Source: Dissophora ornata
Taxonomy: Eukaryota > Mortierellomycota > Mortierellomycetes > Mortierellales > Mortierellaceae
Reading direction: 5' to 3'
Length of the DNA: 14,609 nt
Assembly: GCA_025201705.1 (NCBI GenBank)
Contig: MU617369.1
Coordinates: 1 to 14,609, forward strand
Shown here: one piece after another, positions 8,385 to 14,609 of the stretch
Layout of the letters: each line of letters starts with the position of its first letter
How positions within the stretch are numbered: the stretch's first letter is position 1
Program-made: the position numbers and the translations under genes
The notes under the pieces: model-generated
Seen by the model: the letters and a program-made list of their open reading frames with translations, nothing else
Databases searched by the model: none
What the model was told of the DNA's origin: nothing

Positions 8385-8797
8385 TCATGATGTCCTGCAG
8401 GAAAGTTGCTCGGAGCGCAAGAGGCGATATAGCATCCAAGAAAACACGAAAAAAAGTCTGAAGGGACAAATGAACGCCTCAATGGAAAACAGCGGTAGTA
8501 TTTCCACCTTGCTGTTGACGACTTGAATGTTATAATTATTTCTGAAACTTGATGGTGAGCATTATCTATGAACGTACAAGGCGGAGGGAAACTTGGGAGA
8601 GTCGAAGGAGAGGAAGAATATTGAAGGTGTGGTCGGCTATTGTTGAGCAATCGCAGATGGTAATGGCCTTGAACCGACATAGACCACACCTGGAATTGGA
8701 GGCGCAAAATGCAAGTTGCCCTCCCTCATAACCCTGACTCACATTGTTGTACTTTCGACGAGAGTTGTTTGTTTGTCCTGAATTAATGCTGACGATC
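8385..8797. repeat. 3' flank of paralogue 2, partner of the old internal duplicate
   Basis: Close match to 2705-3120 and distant match to 6720-7172. It lies immediately downstream of the minus-strand gene. Confidence 0.55.
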
Positions 8798-8799
8798 AT

Positions 8800-8805
8800 T
8801 TTATT
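8800..8805 (-). terminator. AATAAA polyadenylation-type signal of paralogue 2
   Basis: AATAAA on the minus strand about 34 nt after the TGA stop, in the same place as in paralogue 1. Confidence 0.5.
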
Positions 8806-8838
8806 ATTTCATGTTCGTTTGCAGTTTCATATTTTTGG

Positions 8839-10747
8839 TCATTCTACATACCCGTCACCGTTCGATGGAGGAATGTATTGAGGATTGGCACCTGTGTTGC
8901 TAGGATAGGCAGGTGTATAAAGTTGGCTGCTCGGTGTCTGAGGCGTTGCGCCGCTGGTAGGAGACACATATCCTGCTTGGCTATAATCACTATAGGGACT
9001 ACTCTCCTGGGCTCGGAAGATATTTGGTTGAGGCTGGGGCGGAGACTCAAGAATGAGAGTTGGGGGTACGTAATTGTAGGATTCCTGAGTTTGAGGCTGG
9101 AAGATTTTAGGCTGTGTTTGCTGTTGAAGGGGCACAGTTGTCAAGGGCTGGGCAGAGTAGATATCCTGCTGTTGCTGCTGTTGAATAGCAGTTTTCTGCT
9201 CCATCAACGGCGCTGTCGCAGTGCTCATCGTTGTAGGATCCTCATTGGCGCCCCGGGGTTGAACATCGGCTGTACCAGAGATCTTTTTAGACGCCCTGCG
9301 GTGGCGAATGAACAAGAACGCGACTAGAGCAATTACGGCCAAACCACCAACCACACCACCAACAATGGCACCAACTGGGACACTACTGGAACTAGAACCA
9401 CTGTTGCTTCCATTTACAAGTCCTGGTCCACTCCAGTCCAGAGCCACGGTGTCGAAGCTGTTGAAAGTGACGGCATTGTTGCTTGCAGCACTATACGTTA
9501 CAATCTTGTTGCCGACAGAAGCTGCAGCCATGCCGCCGGAAAACGAAGGGACGTTGCCTGAAACCGACACTCGTTGCAGTTTGGTGGACTGGCTGGGGTT
9601 GATAGAATACATCACCGTTGTTCCGTCAGTAGCCTAAGGTGTTGAAGAGGACGGCGTGGTTAGCATCATTACCTACAACGATGCGTACAAAGATGCTTAT
9701 GTGGCTGCGGAGCTGATTCATTACCTTATCAAGAATGTATCCAACGCCAATCATCGTCAGGGAGAAGGCGTTGCTTGTCAATGTGATTCCGTTCATATCC
9801 ACAGCCTCAGGAGTGGACAGAGTCACGACGCCGTTTTGGGGGGTGGTTTGATTAGCGCCCAAGGTGGTATATATTGATCCAGCGCCATTTGCGTCAAACA
9901 CGACAAGATGTCCCTGTGCTGTGTTGGACGATGCAACATATGTTCCAACGCTGAGCGAAGGGTATGCCGTTGGGTAATTGGTGAGGAGAATGCTACATAT
10001 AGTATATAAATGAAGCGCGGCAGACAGCAGAGATCAATTAGAAAAAATAAACAAACAGGAATGTCTTGGGAAAAGCGCCAACCACATTACTACATCAACC
10101 ACATAACAATGAACAGTATTTGCAACCATGCAGAGGTTACGACAATACATATTCCCATCAAAGAGGTGGGCAGTTGATGCGAGTAAACAAAGCATTAAGG
10201 ACAGTAATAGTCTTTAGAGGTGTAAGAGGTGGAGTGACAAGGTCCATAGGCCGGTCACTTACTCTGCAGAGCTGGCGGCCATTGCATTATAATGAGCGCC
10301 AATCCAGGGGGAGGTAGCGCCAATGCCAGTGGTGTTCGCAACGGCTGTAATCCAGTTCTGACCCCCAACAGCTGCCGAGAGCGAGAAGAGTTTGTTGGAG
10401 AGGAAGAAGACATCCGGGAAGCTGGCGGGAGGGCCGATGGTGCCGTTAGGGTAGATATTGGTGAAGTAGGAGTTTGGGCCGAACTGTTGGACGGAAACTG
10501 GGCTGTTTGTTGATGCTTGATTGCTACTGTATGGGAGACAGGCCTTTGGCGCGGAGCTGCTCCAGAAGTTCGGTAGTGTCTGGTTGGTAATTATGGTGGC
10601 GGTGGGTGAGTTGATGTTGGTCAGGTCGATTGAGGTCATTTCCAAACAACCTTCGTTCGACGCAGAGACACCGACGAGGTAGACGAATTTGCCTGTGGCA
10701 TCAGGGGAAAGACATGCGTTCGAGTATGCAGGGATGGTGATACTCAT
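8839..10747 (-). CDS. Single-pass membrane protein with propeller-like ectodomain, paralogue 2 (3 exons)
   Basis: Exons 10747-10263, 9992-9725 and 9633-8839 join without frame error to 515 aa. Donors are GTAAGT and GTAATG, acceptors GTAG and TTAG. Architecture matches the gene at 3166-5129: N-terminal domain to about residue 320, a short Asn/Ser/Gly linker, membrane helix at about 338-360 with basic RHRRASKK after it, six Gln at 402-407, and the same NPQYIPP and GDGYVE end. The first 51 residues differ from paralogue 1 at only two positions; the cytosolic tail is much more different (roughly 60% identical by eye). It lacks the 23-residue Ser/Thr/Pro insertion present in the linker of paralogue 1. 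Again no signal peptide is visible. No internal stop or splice defect is seen, so both copies look functional. Family name and role are not known to me. Confidence 0.85.
9634..9724 (-). other. Intron 2 of paralogue 2 (91 nt)
   Basis: GTAATG donor at 9724, GCTAAC branch-like motif, TTAG acceptor ending at 9634. Same length and phase as in paralogue 1, and again free of in-frame stops. The 3' half is nearly identical between the copies. Confidence 0.75.
9993..10262 (-). other. Intron 1 of paralogue 2 (270 nt)
   Basis: Starts GTAAGT at 10262 and ends ATGTAG at 9993 on the minus strand, same codon position as in paralogue 1 (GA|C). The exon lengths on both sides (485 and 268 nt) sum to a multiple of three. 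Confidence 0.8.
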
Positions 10748-10759
10748 GGTGGCTTTATA
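10748..10759 (-). promoter_or_regulatory. TATAAA-GCCACC motif touching the start codon of paralogue 2
   Basis: Same arrangement as in paralogue 1: TATAAA on the minus strand at 10759-10754, GCCACC, then ATG at 10747. Favourable start context; unlikely to act as a TATA box for this ATG. Confidence 0.5.
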
Positions 10760-10939
10760 CCCGGGGTGGAAATTGGAAGGCTGGGAGGGAGTGAAGAGAA
10801 GGTGGTAAATGGGGAAGGAACTAATAGTAGAAAATAAAGATTGCCACTATGTGTGCAAGAAGTTGGGGATGAGGGGAAAGGCGCAAGAGGAAAAAGTGAT
10901 GAGAAAGAGGAATGGAAAGGGAAGAAATACACCTTGAAC

Positions 10940-10961
10940 CATCGATCACAACCGAGGCAGA
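10940..10961 (-). promoter_or_regulatory. Conserved upstream block 1, paralogue 2
   Basis: Identical to 5391-5412, about 190 bp upstream of the paralogue 2 ATG. Confidence 0.4.
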
Positions 10962-11021
10962 TCACCTTTGCTCAGTGCAGAGCCCAGGTCGCGTCGAAAT
11001 ACACCCTCGTCCTCGGTTTTA

Positions 11022-11043
11022 CAATGCGCACTGCCTCATTTGG
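11022..11043 (-). promoter_or_regulatory. Conserved upstream block 2, paralogue 2
   Basis: Identical to 5521-5542, with the TGCGCA palindrome, about 275 bp upstream of the paralogue 2 ATG and about 400 bp before the helicase relic. Confidence 0.4.
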
Positions 11044-11094
11044 CTAGGCTCGAATACAGCCAGTGGGCATTCCGTATATGCAAGCAAAATATCT

Positions 11095-11112
11095 GTTGCC
11101 TTTTTTGGCAAC
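11095..11112. other. Perfect hairpin GTTGCC-T6-GGCAAC
   Basis: Six-bp stem with a six-T loop in the left inverted-repeat arm. It is missing from copy 1 and from the right arm. Too short to name. Confidence 0.5.
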
Positions 11113-11133
11113 GCCATTGTTCTTCGCAGGCCT

Positions 11134-11153
11134 ATGCTCTGTCGACAAAGCAT
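11134..11153. other. Twenty-bp near-perfect palindrome
   Basis: ATGCT-C-TGTCGACA-A-AGCAT, with only one mismatched pair. The right arm keeps ATGCT and AGCAT around TGTCAACA. Candidate protein-binding site or chance. Confidence 0.4.
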
Positions 11154-11434
11154 GCGCGAATGTGCTGTTCCTGACCATTTTTTTCCCTGACCATCGACCC
11201 CCCCGCTCTATCAAGCCTTCTGTCGACTCTCCATCAACATTTCATCGCTCAAAGACGATTCTGTCTGTCACCGGTCACTCTATCAACACTTCCATCTGTA
11301 CTACTTTTGGCGGCAGCCTACCGTGTCATTTCTTTCAAACGAGTTATAACACGTTATCTTCGCATGGACCTGGGCAGAGCGTTTTCACCGATTGACCTGC
11401 TATTCAAACAAAACAGCCTCCAGAGCATACAACT

Positions 11435-12333
11435 ATAGACATTGAAACTCTTCTTCTTTCTCTTCCTGATGATGCCGTCGAACGCTTCCTGAAGACTTTT
11501 GGAGTGATCCCAAGCCGCTAAAACTCGAAGTCACAAAGAAGATTGGTCAAGGAGAAGACTGCGTCGCAGGGTGTGGATGGGAGAAGACCCTAATGTACTT
11601 TCTCTCACTACTCTCCAAGCCAGAGAGAACCACTATCGTCTTGACTCCTGTGACTGAAGGCAACGACCGAAGCAACGTCAAGTATATAAGTATATAGCCA
11701 AGGCACTTCATCACCATCAAGCAGTTTTAAGGATCTAAACCTCCTCATGGACTTCAAGAAGACCATGTTTGTTTCGACAGCCGAGATGAATGTGAGAACG
11801 CTCACTCATACTTGAGGAGTCTGGCACCAGAATCGCATCGCAAGCGGATCGGTATCTACCATTCGGCAAAGTCAGAGGAGTGCAAAAAGCAGGCGACGGA
11901 ACGGTTCCGGAACAACTCATATTTGGTACTATCAACAACGGAGGCTTCAAGAATCGGCTACAATATCAGTGATGTGGTTCGGATAGTACAGTACGGGATG
12001 CCCTCAAGTCTACCAACACTTGTCCAGCGGATTGGCCGAGCTGCGCGCGATTCAAAACTTGAAGGCAAGGGCATACTATTACACCCAGAAACTGTTTCTC
12101 ATCATACAAGACTGGAAACTCAGGATGATCTCCATGTCCGACAATGTGTTACCACCAACCAGTGTCGCCGAGCCATTATTAACCGCGTTTTCAGCAACAA
12201 GCAGGCGCAAGTTGATGTATGCTGTGACAGGCGTCATCACAATCCAGTGATACCAGTGGAGATAAGCGCCCAGTGGCCACGTCACAGCAGACTAAGAGGC
12301 GTAATTGGCGTAAAAAACGTGGTACGAAGATAA
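11435..12333 (+). pseudogene. RecQ-like DNA helicase pseudogene with internal deletion and frameshifts
   Basis: Pieces in order. Frame A, about 11435-11521: IETLLLSLPDDAVERFLKTF, then a stop. Frame B, about 11497-11697: KKIGQGEDCVAGCGWEKTL, MYFLSLL, TTIVLTPVTE, then TAG. This is the motif I region, but the Walker A Gly before Lys is Glu. The DEAH box and motif III are absent: sequence jumps to the motif IV region near 11750, where the frame shifts again (KKTM, then DSRDECENAHSYLRSL). From 11812: VLSTTEASRIGYNISDVV (motif V), QRIGRAARD at 12025-12051 (motif VI), then CRR...CCDRR, a damaged zinc-type cluster normally ending CCDxC. The start is ATA where the parallel flank at 5771 has ATG. Intact RecQ-like helicases of this fungal type are several hundred residues longer. 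Not functional as a helicase; the last part alone is open. Confidence 0.85.
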
Positions 12334-12545
12334 CGCGTTATGACGCGTTTGAAAGAAATGACAGACAAAGTCGTCTTTGAGCGATGTGGGATTGATGGGT
12401 AGTCGATGGAAGGGTTGACGGAGCAATGAATGAATCGATAGGGGTCGATGATCAGGGAAAAAAACAGGTCAAGAACAACACATTCGCGCATGCTTTGTCA
12501 ACAGAGCATAGGAGGCCGAGTTTCTTGCTTGCATATACGGAATGC
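12325..12545 (-). repeat. Inverted repeat, right arm
   Basis: Inverted copy of 11067-11362, shorter through internal deletions. It begins about 75-100 bp after the zinc-cluster region of the helicase relic. Plus-strand open frames across it are shadows. Confidence 0.8.
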
Positions 12546-13650
12546 TGGAAGGAAATGTTAATGCGGCAACTTGTTAAGGGTAAATATTTACTTGTCTTTC
12601 ATGCAGAAGTGATGAAAGACAGCAGGAAAAAAGAAAGACAGCAGGACACATGCCAGATTCGAGACCCCAATAGCAGAAAGTTCTCACTTCATTACTATTT
12701 GTTGCTGCTCAAAGCCAACCTTAACATGTGAACCAGCCCAATATTCGCGTATGTAGTCAGTCTACCTTGACCAGTGCCCGTCAAATGTTTGAGCGCCCAG
12801 CCCCCTCAGTGCGGTTTTCCATGAAGATTAAAAACTGATAAAACCCGAGCAAGGTGGACTCTGGAAACCCTTTTACTCCTTTTTCAGACAAAACAAGGCG
12901 GTGATTCATTACCAGACATTCGTCCTCGTTGTTTTCTGCTCCACGGATACATTCAAGATGGGGGAATTGTATGGGGTCATAAACCTTAGTGTGCAGCGTC
13001 GCATCTGTCGCACACCCACCGAATGAAAGAAATCTAACCAGTCTCCCGCTGCTGGGCCTCATCGGGAGTAGTTGACGGGCAGGGATTGGTCTCTTCTTAC
13101 TACAACAACAAGGCCTCTCTCTTGTCCGCGAGATTAATCACAACACACAGCGTCGCGCTTTGAGCATGTCGTAGCATGATGCACAATCCACCTACTGCGC
13201 TGAGCTGCATGCTCAGTAAAACATACCCGAAAACAATAGCTCCCTTGTTGCCGTACGAAAGTTGCTCCCTTTCTCTGCTTGCTTTTGTGCCATAGAAAGA
13301 TCGCGAGATACTTCAGATAGTTCATCATTGCTTTTGCCCCTCCCTTCATTCGCATCCAAATGATATTTTTTTTACAAACATGATTGTGCGCCTATGGTGC
13401 TGGATAATCAAGATATAATCAGAGAAAAATCGGGGCTTTACGAATTATGAACGGCTCGGACTCGTCTTTTGTTTCGTAACAGGCGACAGCCAAGTGCTGC
13501 CGCTACTGTCCCAGAGGGGCTTGTAAAATAGAAACCACGAGAACATCTATGCGTTAATTGCAACCCGCATCTCCGCCTATTTTTTATTTTTTATTTTTAT
13601 GTCTGTGGATCATCTTCAGCCAAACAGGATTCCTTCTTATCAAACATCAA
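12546..13650. other. Spacer without a supported gene
   Basis: Minus-strand open frames at 13062-12781 (93 aa, with IQFPHLECIRGAENNEDECL) and 13355-13134 (73 aa) have no recognised domain and no second copy for comparison; the first is the more protein-like. A 14-bp direct repeat GAAAGACAGCAGGA occurs at about 12614 and 12631. An A/T run with three TTTTTTA-like units is at about 13577-13599. Confidence 0.4.
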
Positions 13651-13718
13651 AGTGTCAATAGTTTTTGTCGTTAGTACCCTCTCTTCTTCCAACCTCTGCT
13701 CTCCCTATCATTCTCAGT

Positions 13719-13728
13719 TGAGATCTCA
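13719..13728. promoter_or_regulatory. Palindrome TGAGATCTCA
   Basis: Ten-bp perfect palindrome about 30 bp before a TATA-like motif. Possible regulator site; weak. Confidence 0.2.
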
Positions 13729-13756
13729 GGCACTTGGCTAGTGTTCTAGTGCGGAA

Positions 13757-13764
13757 TATAAATA
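13757..13764 (+). promoter_or_regulatory. Possible TATA box (TATAAATA)
   Basis: TATAAATA followed by a CT-rich stretch (13780-13860), a common layout of fungal promoters. The first downstream ATGs are at 13886 (7 codons) and 13930. It would serve a plus-strand gene at the right edge, which I cannot delimit. Confidence 0.3.
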
Positions 13765-13966
13765 TAATGGCCATTGCCTGATTACCCATCCTCAACCTCC
13801 CCCTTCTCGCTCCCCATATTTTTCCTTCGGCCTATTCGTTCTTTCTACGTGCTCCAAGTTCCAAATCCCATAAGTCACTTTCCCGATGCTTTCTAATGTA
13901 TCCTTCTGAGAAAGTCTCACGCCAGTAAAATGACTTTCTTGATCCTCCCACATTGCCACTCCTCCC

Positions 13967-14510
13967 TTGCCCCACTATCCCAGAGAAAGAAAGGACGAGC
14001 ATCACGCTTTCTTCTCAGCCTTCTCCATTACCGCTACGAGGTCAACCTCAACACCACACACCAAGAGCGTATTTCGCCTTCATGGCGTCAACGTCCTCAA
14101 CCGCAAAAACTTCGACTCGATAGCACGACTCACTGCGCTTGAGAGGCGTCGCGCCACACATATTCTAGATGAGCGCCAAAAGCGCGACACCACAAACTAG
14201 TACTTGCCAATCACAGCCAGCAACGTTAACACTGAACCCAGATGGTACTGAGAAGAGGCCAGCCGTGAAATCCAATTCTATCGCCACACTTCGGAATGCC
14301 ATTGCAGAAATCCGACGCCTGCGGGTCTGCACAAGTCTCAGCAATAGCAGCAACAAGAACCAACAGACGACTACACTGGGACCATCGCTGACCATCGCCA
14401 CGGCCTTCTCCAAGCTCGACCTCTCCTTCACTGTCAGAGTTAGCCTCGCTCCCGACATTGACGGAGCTGTCATCTCATCACTGCGGCGCATCCGGTTCCT
14501 GATCCGATAG
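13967..14510 (+). other. Candidate coding region at the right edge, strand and frame unresolved
   Basis: Plus strand: an open frame ending at 14200 contains FRLHGVNVLNRKNFDSIARL and LERRRATHILDERQ, which reads like protein; a possible acceptor TTCTAG precedes an ATG at 14169 that opens a 113-aa frame (ATLTLNPDGTEKR, then IATLRNAIAEIRRLRV) ending at 14510. These could be two exons or a frameshifted gene. Minus strand: 14567-14226 has an acidic frame (DDFGEDIGEELQEPE, SEANSDSEGEVELGEG) broken by two consecutive TGA codons at 14480-14475. The two readings exclude each other in part. Neither has a domain I recognise. Confidence 0.25.
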
Positions 14511-14609
14511 CAATTCTGTCTCTGGCTCCTGCAGCTCTTCTCCAATGTCCTCCCCAAAGTCGTCTTCTCACCTCACAATGTCGCCAACAGAGGCAACGGC
14601 AGTGACAGC

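Larger units (their letters stand above)
11067..11362 (+). repeat. Inverted repeat, left arm
   Basis: Reverse-complement match to 12325-12545: GCATTCCGTATATGCAAGCA at the outer end, GCATGCGCGAATGTG, CCCTGACCATCGACCCC, TCAAAGACGA, and CGTTAT.TTCG at the inner end, with a roughly 50-75-bp gap in the right arm. It is part of the shared upstream region also seen near 5575-5700. Confidence 0.8.
6093..11437. repeat. Large tandem direct duplication, copy 2
   Basis: Direct partner of 168-5773, separated from it by about 320 bp that carry a plus-strand gene fragment. It is slightly shorter because it lacks a block corresponding to about 290-550 and the linker insertion in the gene, but it has extra sequence at about 11080-11300 missing from copy 1. 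Confidence 0.9.

Noticed and set aside
11067..12545. Helitron or an active helicase-bearing transposon
   Set aside because: No Rep domain, no convincing terminal sequences, and the helicase is broken; the left arm continues into ordinary upstream sequence in copy 1.
14165..14557. Minus-strand 130-aa frame with a Leu-rich helix (CWFLLLLLLRL)
   Set aside because: The Leu run comes from AGC/AAC-type repeats read backwards; no other support.
1..14609. CRISPR array or prokaryotic operon
   Set aside because: No regularly spaced repeats; spliced genes and polyadenylation-type signals indicate a eukaryote.

Overview
The window looks like fungal nuclear DNA. Genes have short GT-AG introns (one with a canonical GCTAAC branch site), coding islands are sparse, and long AT/CT-rich spacers and simple repeats separate them. 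The protein style (an ectodomain-like N-terminus, a Ser/Thr-rich linker, one GAIVGGVVGG-type membrane helix, and a Gln/Pro-rich tail ending in NPQYIPP) reminds me most of early-diverging fungi such as Mortierellales. That placement is from memory of protein style, not from a search.

Most of the window is one tandem direct duplication. Copy 1 (about 168-5773) and copy 2 (about 6093-11437) each carry the same layout, left to right: a decayed spacer, a conserved non-coding block, a second spacer, a three-exon minus-strand membrane-protein gene, and its upstream region. The two genes can be assembled without frame errors: 5129 to 3166 (543 aa) and 10747 to 8839 (515 aa). They are paralogues with a well conserved N-terminus and membrane helix and much faster change in the cytoplasmic tail. 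Inside each unit the 3' flank of the gene is itself an old duplicate of a segment about 1.7 kb further left.

Plus-strand coding remnants lie next to the shared upstream region. After copy 1 comes a frameshifted fragment of an unrecognised protein (5771-6113). After copy 2 comes a broken RecQ-like helicase gene (11435-12333) that has lost its start codon, the Walker A glycine, its middle part and its reading frame. The helicase relic sits between inverted copies of the upstream region (11067-11362 and 12325-12545).

From 12.55 kb to the right end I can support little: simple repeats, a possible TATA promoter near 13757, and competing weak reading frames at 13967-14567 that may belong to a gene continuing past the edge or to another relic. 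No rRNA, tRNA or CRISPR array was recognised. The overall picture is a repeat-rich accessory locus where a surface-protein gene family is being duplicated and partly homogenised next to degraded helicase genes.
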